Made by a program: the position numbers and the translations under genes. A stretch of 38,830 nt of DNA from Clostridium sp. C8-1-8. Lineage in GTDB: Bacteria; Bacillota; Clostridia; Clostridiales; Clostridiaceae. The notes below the pieces were generated by a model. The model was not told the origin of the DNA and did no database searches. It saw only the letters and a list, made by a program, of their open reading frames with translations. Below, piece by piece: positions 1-8,283 of this stretch. The stretch covers positions 1-38,830 of the forward strand of contig NZ_JAABNO010000040.1 in the NCBI RefSeq assembly GCF_009928445.1, read 5' to 3'. The stretch's first letter is position 1. Each line of letters starts with the position of its first letter.

Positions 1-42
1 ACTGCATGGGCGACTGTGTGGGAGAGTAAGTGGTCGCTAGGT
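1..42 (+). rRNA. rrf: 5S ribosomal RNA, 3' end only
   Basis: The first ~42 bases match the conserved 3' arm of bacterial 5S rRNA: a GTGTGGGAGAGTAAGTGG core followed by a CGCTAGG end that would pair with the missing 5' end. The 5' two thirds lie outside the window. A factor-independent terminator follows about 27 nt later, as expected for the end of an rRNA operon. The exact 3' end is uncertain by a few bases. Confidence 0.85.
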
Positions 43-68
43 GAATAAATACCTTGATGGTATAAAAG

Positions 69-95
69 GACTTCACATTTTGTGAAGTCTTTTTT
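69..95 (+). terminator. Terminator of the rRNA operon
   Basis: A perfect 9-bp stem (GACTTCACA / TGTGAAGTC) with a TTT loop is followed directly by six T residues. It sits just after the 5S rRNA end and is the natural rRNA operon terminator. Confidence 0.85.
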
Positions 96-267
96 GTGTT
101 TAAAATGGTACAGGGGTACGGAGCTTTTGTCCCAAAATACAAATTGATCTTCAAAACTCATATAAGACATTTAGATCAAAACCTAAGAATTTACTAATAC
201 GGTAAAAAACAAAGAACATTAGTCTGCAAGAATTTCCTCAAATTTATTGGAAAATGCAGATGCGCGA

Positions 268-308
268 AAAAGCTTGCTGAAGAAGGCCACTTCAGCGAGC
301 TTTTTTTA
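268..308 (+). terminator. Second rho-independent terminator
   Basis: A stem of about 14 bp (AAAGCTTGCTGAAG with CTTCAGCGAGCTTT, one wobble) with a 7-nt loop is followed by a run of seven T residues. There is no gene between it and the 5S terminator, so it is probably a back-up terminator for the rRNA operon or the remains of a lost gene's end. Confidence 0.75.
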
Positions 309-896
309 TTTAGTTTAAAGATAAACTCAATATATTACAGAATTATTACAATGGCATAACACTTGTATGTAATAAACTGCTATAATATGGTTAATCAAGA
401 AAATATAACTTGATGAAATTTTTATAGGGAGAGGAGGGTAAGTTAATAAATTTATAGAGAATGGAGGAGATAGTTAAAATATAATAGATACAATCATAGA
501 AGTTATATTTGAAAAATAAAAATAGTTATAAGTTACAAGGTTAGATACAAATCTACATGTATAGCTAGACTTATGACTTAGAAGCTATTGACTAGATAGA
601 TGGGCTGAAGGAAATTTCATATTTAACTGGATATAGTTTAATTTATTAAAGTTATCTTGGAAAGGGATAATTATAAGAGTTTTTCTTTTATGCAAGCCAT
701 CTGTTTTGATGTAGCTTGTTTTTTTATTTATAGAAAATATAATTTCTTTGATAAAGATATGGGAAAACAACAAATACGCTAATTTTTATTTACTAAACTA
801 TAAAACCACTTATAGTTATGATGTTTATTAAAAAATTTAAATTTAAATATACAAAGATAAAGATAGAGAACAAAATTTATAAGTGTAGGTGATAAA
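309..896. other. Non-coding leader region upstream of the histidine kinase
   Basis: No convincing gene is seen. A TATAAT at 381-386 could be a -10 element for the kinase but has no good -35 partner. GGAGG-like strings at 428-470 are not followed by a usable start codon and open frame. A 24-codon basic frame (818-892) ends 4 nt before the kinase start but has no ribosome-binding site. The minus-strand open frame at 585-773 has low complexity and no ribosome-binding site. Confidence 0.5.
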
Positions 897-2987
897 ATGA
901 TTAAAAAAGCAAAAGAAGTTGTCAATAATTTTGAAGAGTTTAATATGAAAAATGAGATTATAAAGTGTTTACTACTATTATTTTTAAGTATAGTAGCTTC
1001 ACTGCAAATGGTAAAAATAGACTATTTATTTTTTCATAGTATTGTTATGTTTATAGGTATAATAATATGCTTCGCTATATATCTATTTGCCTATAATACC
1101 TATAGAATAGCAAAAAGTGATTTTTTCATGATTTTAGGAATAGGATCTCTTGTTGTGGGTATGGTAGATGTCCTACATACAGTTTCATATTTAAATGTAG
1201 GCTTATTTGGATTAGAAGCTAATAACTTAGCAGCAAGTCTTTGGCTTATAGGAAGATACGTTGGAAGTATAACAGTTTTTGTATCTAGTATAGTATTATA
1301 TAGAGATAAAAAAAAGTTAAATATAACAGTAGTAAAGCTAATATATCTAATTTGTTTCATTTCTATTATTCTAAGTGTTTATGTCTTTAGAAACTTTCCA
1401 GTTAATTATATCGGAGCAGTAGGTATTACACCTTTTAATAAGATAAGTAGAGTAATTATAGTAATTATATTTCTCACAACGCTAATAATATTTCACAAAA
1501 GCTTAAATAAAATAAATAGAGGCTTAGTTTTCTATATGGAGCTATCAATAGTTTTTAATATTACAAATGAGTTGCTGTTCATATTTTTTAACCATAACCA
1601 TTCTATTGAAAATACCATTGCCTTTGTTCTTAGGACTATAGCGTTTTATATGAGATATAAAGCTATAGTACAAATCGGATTAAGGGAACCATTTGATAAT
1701 ATTAGTTTAGCATTAGCTGATATAACTAATAAGTTAGAGCAACAAGATGAACTAAGAATCAAGTTCGAGGAAGCATTAATCAATAGTGAAGAGTGTTATA
1801 AGATTTTAATCGAGGATTCTAGTGATGCTATCTTTATTTATTCTAATAAGAAACAGGTATTTTCTAATGAAACCGCTGCAAAAATGTTCGGTTTTTCAAG
1901 TGTTGAAGAAATGCTTAGGACAGATGTATTTGATAATATTGATAAAGAAGATCTAAATGTTTGTAGATCTTTGATTATAGACATGATTAATAGTAAAAGA
2001 GATACTTCTGTTAAAAATACAATGTTTTTTACCTTGGATGGAAAACGTATCTTTGTGAAAGTTAAAGGCACTAGGATACTATACCAAGGAACTCCTTCTG
2101 TTCTAATAGTCATGAAGGATTTGACTGATAAAAAGAAGGTAGAAAAGCTATCAGTAGATATAGAGGAGAAAGGAAAGCAGCTTGAGGATACATTAAATTT
2201 GAATAAACTTATAACAGAGCACTTTGCAAATGTTTCTCACGAACTTCGTACACCATTAAACGTAATATTAGGCTCAATTCAAATATTGGGCTTTTATAAT
2301 ACAGAAAAAACTATAGTAAGTTCCATAGAAAAAGTTCAGAGTTATCACAAGACTATAAAACAAAATTGCTATAGACTCTTAAGATTAGTTAATAATCTCA
2401 TTGATTTATCCAAGATTGACTCCGGTTTCTTTGAATTGAATAGGCATAATGGGAATATAGTTGAGATTGTTGAAGATATCACTATGTCTGTAGTGACCTA
2501 TTGTGAAAGTAAAAATGTAAACATAGTTTTTGATACAGATATTGAGGAAAAGTTTATGGCTTTTGACCACGATAAATTAGAGAGGATAATATTAAATTTG
2601 CTTTCTAATGCAATTAAGTTTACAAAAGCTGGAGACATGATATTTGTGTATATTGGAGACTTGGAAGATAGAATAAATATAATTGTAAAGGATACGGGGA
2701 TTGGAATAGAAGAAGAGAAGCTAAATCTTATATTTGAAAGATATAGACAAGCTGATGGAGGATTAAATAGAGCCCAAGGAACTGGAATTGGCCTATCATT
2801 GGTTAAAGCACTAATAGAACTTCACGGAGGTACTATAGCTGTTAAGAGCAAAGTAGGTGAAGGAACAGAATTCTCAATAGTATTACCAGCAGAGCGTATA
2901 GAAGAGCAAAATAATGTGGTGAGAGAGATGAATTCACAGACTAACGTGGAAAGAATAAGTATAGAGTTCTCAGATATATACTCATAA
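897..2987 (+). CDS. MASE3-PAS orphan sensor histidine kinase
   Basis: Membrane-bound sensor kinase that would autophosphorylate and pass phosphate to a response regulator. Residues ~20-265 hold several hydrophobic segments that match the MASE3 sensory domain, including a DVLHTVSY string (91-98) typical of it. A PAS domain follows (~290-415), then HisKA with the phospho-acceptor His448 in NVSHELRTPL, and HATPase_c with the N box (NLLSNAIKF, from 567), DTGIGI (599-604) and GTGIGLSL (628-635). The 696-aa length fits. The start at 897 has AGGTG a few bases upstream. No response regulator gene is adjacent, so it is an orphan kinase. In clostridia such kinases often act on Spo0A, but that is only an inference here. 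Confidence 0.92.
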   Translation: MIKKAKEVVNNFEEFNMKNEIIKCLLLLFLSIVASLQMVKIDYLFFHSIVMFIGIIICFAIYLFAYNTYRIAKSDFFMILGIGSLVVGMVDVLHTVSYLNVGLFGLEANNLAASLWLIGRYVGSITVFVSSIVLYRDKKKLNITVVKLIYLICFISIILSVYVFRNFPVNYIGAVGITPFNKISRVIIVIIFLTTLIIFHKSLNKINRGLVFYMELSIVFNITNELLFIFFNHNHSIENTIAFVLRTIAFYMRYKAIVQIGLREPFDNISLALADITNKLEQQDELRIKFEEALINSEECYKILIEDSSDAIFIYSNKKQVFSNETAAKMFGFSSVEEMLRTDVFDNIDKEDLNVCRSLIIDMINSKRDTSVKNTMFFTLDGKRIFVKVKGTRILYQGTPSVLIVMKDLTDKKKVEKLSVDIEEKGKQLEDTLNLNKLITEHFANVSHELRTPLNVILGSIQILGFYNTEKTIVSSIEKVQSYHKTIKQNCYRLLRLVNNLIDLSKIDSGFFELNRHNGNIVEIVEDITMSVVTYCESKNVNIVFDTDIEEKFMAFDHDKLERIILNLLSNAIKFTKAGDMIFVYIGDLEDRINIIVKDTGIGIEEEKLNLIFERYRQADGGLNRAQGTGIGLSLVKALIELHGGTIAVKSKVGEGTEFSIVLPAERIEEQNNVVREMNSQTNVERISIEFSDIYS

Positions 2988-3142
2988 TTAAGTGACTGTG
3001 GAAAATTTATCTATTATTATTTAGAGCAATATGGCTTTAAATTTTTATTTGTAAACTATCATCTTGAAAATTAAGGTCTAATTAAAAAAAATTTTATGAG
3101 GCACATACTTAGTGTAGCTGGTAAATAGATTATTTGATTTTG

Positions 3143-3174
3143 GGTGGCAAGCATACAAGCTTGTCGCCATTTTT
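3143..3174 (+). terminator. Terminator after the histidine kinase
   Basis: A 10-bp stem (GGTGGCAAGC with GCTTGTCGCC, two wobble pairs), ATACAA loop, then ATTTTT. It lies about 155 nt downstream of the kinase stop codon with no gene between. Confidence 0.7.
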
Positions 3175-3246
3175 AAGTTAAGCTACAGAGAGATAAATAA
3201 GTATATGAAGAGTAGTCGCTTTTTGTGTAGCTTTTAACCTTATATG

Positions 3247-3255
3247 TGATATAAT
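3247..3255 (+). promoter_or_regulatory. Extended -10 promoter of the DUF4177 gene
   Basis: TGATATAAT is a perfect extended -10 (TGnTATAAT) about 67 nt upstream of the small DUF4177 gene. No good -35 hexamer is found at the normal spacing, which extended -10 promoters tolerate. Confidence 0.45.
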
Positions 3256-3321
3256 TCCAGTGTAATTAATGTAGATTTATAAATATAATTACATAATAAA
3301 TGTAGGAATGGGGTAGGAGAA

Positions 3322-3501
3322 GTGTATAAATATATTTATGTTGAAGCGAAAGCAGAAGGCTATTTGGTTTCTTCAAATCATAGAGAATTAATCGATAACT
3401 ATAGTTCAAGAGGTTGGAGATTTGTAGCAGCAATACCATCCAATTTTAATCATGAAGGAAGAATAAAAAGCTTCGATTTAGTTTTTGAAAAAGAGCAGTA
3501 G
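3322..3501 (+). CDS. Small DUF4177 family protein (59 aa)
   Basis: A 59-residue protein starting with GTG. It reads VYKYIYVEAKAEG, then a helix (SSNHRELIDNYSSRGWRFVAAIPS), then strand FDLVFEKEQ. This beta-alpha-beta layout with a central GWRFV/GWRLV string is the signature of DUF4177. Function is unknown for the family. The AGGAG just upstream is close to the start (about 2-4 nt), and there is no other in-frame start. It stands alone behind an extended -10 promoter. Confidence 0.75.
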   Translation: MYKYIYVEAKAEGYLVSSNHRELIDNYSSRGWRFVAAIPSNFNHEGRIKSFDLVFEKEQ

Positions 3502-3658
3502 GAGCTTAAGTGAAATATCTAAGTAGCGAGACAAGGATAAGACCTATTAGACAGAGCGCTATTAAAAAGTATTTCCTGAAAAACCTGAAATTTTTACCTT
3601 GATAAGAAGCTTGAAGCTTATAGGCTGTCCAGATTTTTTAAGTTTGTTTTCAAGAAAA

Positions 3659-4177
3659 CTATCCTTTACATTTGATATATTGATTTTCCAAAATCGACAT
3701 TATTATGAGAGATTCATAATCTCCATTATATAAAATACATTCTCTTAAGAGACCTTCCTCAGTGAAACCTTCAGATTTATAGAGGCTTTGAGCAGTTATA
3801 TTCTTTTGTCTAACATCAAGCCACAGCCTGTGAGCCTTAAGATCTTCAAAAGCAAGTTCTTTTACTAACTTTAGAGTTTCTCGTCCAAAGCCAGTACCTT
3901 TTTTACATATTACAATCCTTCTAAATTCAATGTTTCTATTAGGATTTGTTGCACCAGCAATAATTACATATCCAACTGGAGTTTTAGAACCTTTATCTTC
4001 AACTATAAGATGTAAGATATCTTCTTGCATTAATGAAGCCTTATGTTGTTCTTTTGTCCATTGACCAACAAACTGCGCGTTATAAGGTTCCTTTTCCGCA
4101 GTTATTACAAAATCCAAGTCAGCTTCTATAGTTGTCCTTAAAATTATTAAATCTGATTCTTTTAGGATTTTTTTCAT
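3659..4177 (-). CDS. GNAT family N-acetyltransferase (RimJ/RimL-like)
   Basis: Transfers an acetyl group from acetyl-CoA to an unknown amine. The N-terminal LIILRTTIEADLDFVITAE is typical of the RimJ/RimL/SpeG branch. The acetyl-CoA loop is visible as CKKGTGFGRETLKLV around residue 95-110, followed by AHRLWLDV and NITAQSLYKSEGFTEEG, the usual GNAT motif B. I choose the ATG at 4177 (172 aa) because GAGGTG lies 9 nt upstream; the GTG at 4189 is inside that ribosome-binding site. A second GNAT gene lies 330 nt upstream on the same strand. The substrate cannot be told from sequence. Confidence 0.88.
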   Translation of the reverse strand: MKKILKESDLIILRTTIEADLDFVITAEKEPYNAQFVGQWTKEQHKASLMQEDILHLIVEDKGSKTPVGYVIIAGATNPNRNIEFRRIVICKKGTGFGRETLKLVKELAFEDLKAHRLWLDVRQKNITAQSLYKSEGFTEEGLLRECILYNGDYESLIIMSILENQYIKCKG

Positions 4178-4242
4178 AGTTTTAATCACCTCTAAATCAA
4201 CTTTTGGATCGGGATAGTACTATGTTGAAATTAAACAGTCAA

Positions 4243-4408
4243 TCAGCCTAGGCTTTGATATGTTTCATGCCAGAAATTCTTAACATACTTTAGTAAAGGC
4301 ACGTGAGTAAGAATCTCTGATAATGAAGGTATTGGTCTTAAATCTAGTACATCTGAAAAAAGCGGTTAATTCTAGATGCTCTTTTTTAGCATATGGTTCC
4401 CAACAACT
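4243..4408 (-). pseudogene. Frameshifted remnant of an unknown gene
   Basis: Two adjacent minus-strand frames read as natural protein but need one frameshift to join. The first piece is SCWEPYAKKEHLELTAFF and the second is DVLDLRPIPSLSEILTHVP followed by LLKYVKNFWHETYQSLG and a stop. No family is recognised. It sits between two GNAT genes and has no start codon or ribosome-binding site. It may be the decayed 3' end of a gene, or a chance reading. Confidence 0.3.
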
Positions 4409-4505
4409 TGAATATAACAATATTATTAAACAGAGCCTAACTTTATAGCTTGTATAAATTACTGTAGAAATAATATTGTATCTATATCAATGAAAATTAT
4501 CTGCT

Positions 4506-5015
4506 TTATTCAAATTTAAGTAGATAACTATATTTTTCATTTGTACAACCTACCAATTTAAAATTGCAATTATTCAATACTTTTATAGAACCATAATTAT
4601 TTTTTAAAACATTCTTTGCAGTGATACCTTTAATAGATTCAAAGGTATGCGCATAGTTTACTAGTGCTTCTAAAGCCTCTGTCATAAAACCTCTTTTTCT
4701 ATAATTAGGAGAAATGCTATAGCCAACTTCTAAATAACTATCTTCATCAGAAAAGCCTTTAAAGCCAATAAATCCAATTCCTTTTCCATTAGCTTTGTCC
4801 ATAATAAGCCAATAAGTATACCACTGATGCACTTCAGCACTAACAATTTTCATGTTTTCTATTTTCTTAGCTATGGCTGATTGGATAGAATCAGATAATG
4901 CTTCTGCTTCTATAAATATTTCCAAGGAACCTAATTCATTGTTCTGTAAAGATAACAATTCATTAAAGGTGAGTGGTCTTAAGAGTAAGTGCTTTGATTG
5001 CAATGTTCTCATCAT
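4506..5015 (-). CDS. GNAT family N-acetyltransferase
   Basis: A 169-aa acetyltransferase of the GNAT fold. Visible motifs: SKHLLLRPLT at the N-terminus (RimJ/RimL type), GKGIGFIGFKG (central strands), YLEVGYSISPNYRKRGFMTEAL (acetyl-CoA binding loop with RKRGF) and VLKNNYGSIKVLNNCNFKLVG (motif B). The ATG at 5015 follows GGAGG with 6-nt spacing. The substrate is unknown. It is related in type to the downstream GNAT gene but is clearly different in sequence. Confidence 0.88.
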   Translation of the reverse strand: MMRTLQSKHLLLRPLTFNELLSLQNNELGSLEIFIEAEALSDSIQSAIAKKIENMKIVSAEVHQWYTYWLIMDKANGKGIGFIGFKGFSDEDSYLEVGYSISPNYRKRGFMTEALEALVNYAHTFESIKGITAKNVLKNNYGSIKVLNNCNFKLVGCTNEKYSYLLKFE

Positions 5016-5237
5016 TTTAAACCTCCATATTGTAGATATTATAAAGTTAGGATTTTAATTTGTAGAAGTGAATAGTAGACTTCTTTGGGAATTATTTTAT
5101 TATGCCATATAATTACTTAATTATCAAATTAAGTGTTAGCCTCTATTTTTTTAGGCTGTGATGCTGCGAGGATAGAATTACATAATTATTTTATCATTAA
5201 GCTTATGGAGGTTTTGTATATTATTAGGATTTAGCGA

Positions 5238-6229
5238 GTGAAGATGAAAGTGCTTAGAAAAGCTGCTTTTATATAACAGAAGCATGCCCTTGTCATTTAG
5301 CAGAAGCTGGGGAATGCATACTTTGCTCGCAGCTCCATGGGAAGTGTTTTTGTGATTGCCTGAGTTGGAAAGGTGTTTGTATATATCAAGAGTTTAGTAA
5401 CAATGGGAATGTGGCTAAAAAGGGTAGAGAGACGTTTAGATGTAAGGTAAAGGAAGTAGCTCACCTTGAAGGAGATGTATTACTTATAAGGTTCATTGCC
5501 CCACACAAGCTTGCCTTAGATTTAGTCCATCCTGGTAGTTATGTATTTATACGAACTGATGAAAACTTCTATTTCGATGTGCCAATATCTATTATGGAAT
5601 CGGATATAGAAACCGACTTAGTGTCATTAATGATTGAAATAAGGGGAATTAAAACAAAGAAATTATTAGATATAAAGATAGATGATGAGATGGTTATTAG
5701 AGGGCCTTACTGGAACGGAGTATTTGGTCTGAAATCGATAAATGAATTGAAGGATAGCAAAGCATTGGTTATTGCCAGAGGCATAGGTATGGCACCAGCA
5801 ATTCCTGTTATTAGGAAGTTGTCAAATAACAATAATGCTTTAAAGATAATAATGGATAAGTCTCCCTATAAAGAAGTATATGTAGATGAATACCTTGCTC
5901 AATATACTGATGGCTATGAAGAGATTAATACCATTGATAAGGGTAAGCTTAGTGATGAGATAAAGAAGACCATAGAGGAAGCTATAAAGAATGGAGTTAA
6001 GCTTATTCATGTAGCTGGTGCGGATATACTGAGCTATAAGGTTATTGAGTATTTAGATAGCATCAATGAGAAAGATGTAAAGGTGTCCTGCTGCAACAAT
6101 GCTAAGATGTGCTGTGGTGAAGGGGTTTGTGGTAGCTGTACTGCAAGGTTCCAGGGGCACAGAGTAAAGAGACTATGTAAGGTGCAGACAGATCCAAGGA
6201 ATATTTTTGAGGGGAGAAGATTTATATGA
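5238..6229 (+). CDS. PyrK-like Fe-S/flavin reductase with Cys-rich N-terminus, frameshifted near start
   Basis: Electron-transfer flavoprotein of the dihydroorotate dehydrogenase subunit (PyrK)/sulfide dehydrogenase type. It would move electrons between NAD(P)H, FAD and a [2Fe-2S] cluster. From the GTG at 5411 the frame is intact for 272 aa: FAD/NAD domain, then CCGEGVCGSCT and KRLC, the PyrK-type [2Fe-2S] cysteines. Upstream in the same frame, 5261-5410 encodes a Cys-rich stretch (CPCHLAEAGECILC, then CFCDCLSWKGVC) that belongs to the protein, but this frame has a TAG at 5255 and no start codon. The start and first codons (GTG 5238 or ATG 5244, with AGGA at 5226) are in another frame. Adding one A to the AAAA run at 5258-5261 joins them. 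It overlaps the next gene by ATGA at 6226-6229, so the two form an operon. Confidence 0.8.
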
Positions 6230-6534
6230 AGGTAGTTGTAATAGGTGGAGGCTGGGCTGGATGCGCAGCAGCAATTGCAGCTAAGAAAGCTGGAGCAGAA
6301 GTACACATTTTTGAAAAAACTGATCTTTTGCTTGGATTAGGTAATGTAGGCGGGATAATGAGGAACAATGGAAGGTATACCGCTTCAGAGGAACTAATCG
6401 CACTGGGAGCAGGAGATCTTATTAATGTAACAGACAAGGTAAGCAGGCATAGGGATATTGATTTCCCGGGACATAAACATGCAAGGCTTACTGTATTGCG
6501 ACTTTATGCTAATAGATTTAAAAGGGGAGTTTAA
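6226..6534 (+). CDS. FAD-dependent oxidoreductase, N-terminal part of a split gene
   Basis: The first 84 codons encode the FAD-binding Rossmann start: MKVVVIGGGWAGCAAAIAA with the GGGWAG dinucleotide-binding turn and VHIFEK acidic strand end, then GNVGGIMRNNGRY. Homologues of the GidA/TrmFO-like FAD oxidoreductase superfamily are over 400 aa, but here the frame leaves the gene at the ACATGCAAG core (6477-6485) and ends after 17 codons of foreign sequence. The rest of the gene is at 20060-21085. Rejoining at the core gives a continuous 425-aa protein. It is translationally coupled to the PyrK-like reductase, so the pair probably forms a two-subunit redox enzyme. As it stands the 102-aa product would be non-functional. 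Confidence 0.85.
   Translation: MKVVVIGGGWAGCAAAIAAKKAGAEVHIFEKTDLLLGLGNVGGIMRNNGRYTASEELIALGAGDLINVTDKVSRHRDIDFPGHKHARLTVLRLYANRFKRGV
6477..6485 (+). repeat. attL core of the intervening element
   Basis: ACATGCAAG occurs here inside the oxidoreductase gene (codons H-A-R) and again at 20059-20067 (codons H-A-S), exactly where the gene's two parts meet. The similarity continues imperfectly (GCTT against CCTC to the right). A short imperfect core is normal for large serine recombinases. Confidence 0.8.
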
Positions 6535-8168
6535 ATATTTTTAGCTCCCCAAAGATCTATATTAACATCTTTGGTTTCTCCATCTACCGTTATTTTATCG
6601 ATGGCACGTTCAAGGAGATATCGCTTCTTTTTTATAGAATCTTCGTCGTTTCTAAGATTTTCTACACTTTTGAAGAATTGTTGGAACTCTTTTAAGGCCT
6701 GAAGCATTATAGAAGTGTTTAAATCATTTAGAGTGTTTTCATATTTTTTCTTCTCTAGATCTTCTAGCTCTAATTTTAAGCTATTAATCTCTTTGCCAAG
6801 GGAATCTATTTTCTTCAGCATGAACTCTTGGGCTGTAGAGCTCTCTAATTTTGAAATCTGAGTAAGGAGTGAATTCATTTCTTTTATTTTTTCTTCTATA
6901 TCTAGGTTAATGTTCTTTATGATTTCAGGAGGTGAAGCTTTCTTACTTTGAAGGCTATATTGAATAATTTCCTTAATGATTATATCTATATTCATACCAA
7001 GCATTTGCTTAATAATCTGATTTTCTAGAAGATCACCTCTTATGTTAGGGTTATCACATCTTGTTTTACCACTATGAGCCTTCATGGTGCACATATAGTA
7101 ATATATTTTATCAGAACCGTCTTTTTTAGACCTTCCATATACTATTCTCATAGGAGCACCACATCTGGCGCATTTTAATATCCCTGACAGAAGAGACTTC
7201 TTTGAGGTTCCTTGCCTTAGGCTGCTTTTCTTTGAGTTTTTTTCTAGTATATGCTGAACATAGAGCCATTTACTTGAGGAAATTATACCTTTATGTTTTG
7301 ATGGAGTGGCAATCCAATCTGATATATCTCGATCAATGCTTTTAGAGCTTTTCTTATTGTACACTAAAATACCATTGCCATTAGCTTCTCCAAAGACCTT
7401 CATTCCTTTTTCTTTAAGATAATCAAAAACCTTTTGGTCAGACTCTACATACACTGGGTTTTTCAAAATATCAGAAATGCTCATGGGAGCAAAGTCACCG
7501 CCATTTTTACCTTTTATATTGGCAGCTAAAAGGTGTTTTAGCACTTTATGAATGGAGCTTGTTTCATAGTATTTGTCATAGATTAGTTTAACTATGCGGA
7601 GCTCATCTTCTATGGGAGATAGTTTATGAAGGGTTCTTTCTTTGCATTCATCATCAATATAAACCACTTGTTCACTTTCAAAGCCTAAAGGGCACTGGCC
7701 ACCAAGCCACCTACCGGTTTTTGCAAGCTCAAGCATGTTGTCACGTATTCTTTCTGCTATGGTTTCTCTCTCAAGCTGAGCAAATACGGAGGCAATGTAA
7801 ACCATGGCTTTACCCATAGGGGTGCTGGTATCAAACTGCTCCTTAATGCTAATGAAAGCTATGTTGTTATGCTGCAGCATTTCTAAAGTAGAGGAGAAGT
7901 CAGCAACATTTCTACTGATACGATCTAACCTATAACAGATAAGCACATTGAACTTCTTGCTTTTTGCATCAGCTAAAAGCTTCTTAAATTTGGGCCTGTT
8001 CATATTACCACCAGAGAAGCCTTCATCCTCATATACTATAAACTCTTCAATTTCCGGCATATGAGTTTTAGCATATTCCTTGCAGAGGTTAATCTGGTTT
8101 TCTACGGATTCGCCTTTTCCGGTGAAAACAGATTTTCTAGAGTAGATTGCAGCTTTCAGGTTTATCAC
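6531..8168 (-). CDS. Large serine recombinase (integrase/excisionase of the element)
   Basis: Catalyses strand exchange between att sites. The resolvase domain starts AAIYSRKS with the nucleophile Ser10, then DEGFSGG (48-54) and RLDRISRN (80-87), the conserved arginine region. The Recombinase domain (~160-290) is followed by a zinc ribbon (Cys333, Cys336, Cys360, Cys371), and a coiled coil at ~420-480 that in this family controls integration versus excision. The 545-aa length fits SpoIVCA-like recombinases. The GTG at 8168 lies within the ribosome-binding site GAGGTG. By analogy with other genes here, translation may instead begin at the CTG at 8159 (LKAAIYS), which would give low expression. 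It is the first gene inside the left junction. Confidence 0.95.
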   Translation of the reverse strand: MINLKAAIYSRKSVFTGKGESVENQINLCKEYAKTHMPEIEEFIVYEDEGFSGGNMNRPKFKKLLADAKSKKFNVLICYRLDRISRNVADFSSTLEMLQHNNIAFISIKEQFDTSTPMGKAMVYIASVFAQLERETIAERIRDNMLELAKTGRWLGGQCPLGFESEQVVYIDDECKERTLHKLSPIEDELRIVKLIYDKYYETSSIHKVLKHLLAANIKGKNGGDFAPMSISDILKNPVYVESDQKVFDYLKEKGMKVFGEANGNGILVYNKKSSKSIDRDISDWIATPSKHKGIISSSKWLYVQHILEKNSKKSSLRQGTSKKSLLSGILKCARCGAPMRIVYGRSKKDGSDKIYYYMCTMKAHSGKTRCDNPNIRGDLLENQIIKQMLGMNIDIIIKEIIQYSLQSKKASPPEIIKNINLDIEEKIKEMNSLLTQISKLESSTAQEFMLKKIDSLGKEINSLKLELEDLEKKKYENTLNDLNTSIMLQALKEFQQFFKSVENLRNDEDSIKKKRYLLERAIDKITVDGETKDVNIDLWGAKNI

Positions 8169-8283
8169 CTCTTTATTAAGCTATGGAAAAATAAGCAGCA
8201 AATTCTTAGGGTGCGATTAATGTTATATAAAAAATCAAATATAATTTGCATTTTTCTGGTTAAAGTAATATGTATCTTTATTA

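Noticed and set aside
585..773. Minus-strand open frame of 62 codons
   Set aside because: Low-complexity AT-rich frame, no ribosome-binding site, no family likeness.
818..892. 24-codon upstream frame ending 4 nt before the histidine kinase start
   Set aside because: Strongly biased Lys/Phe composition and no ribosome-binding site; more likely chance in AT-rich DNA than a leader peptide.
5100..5243. Sporulation-type promoter for the redox operon
   Set aside because: CATATAATT and CATAATTAT strings are present but no matching -35 element lies at the right distance.
8240..8248. A sigma-K-like -10 (CAAATTATA on the minus strand, with AC 16 nt before) upstream of the recombinase
   Set aside because: It differs from CATAnnnTA at one position and the AT-rich background makes such matches common. 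It would fit a mother-cell-controlled excision but cannot be claimed from sequence alone.
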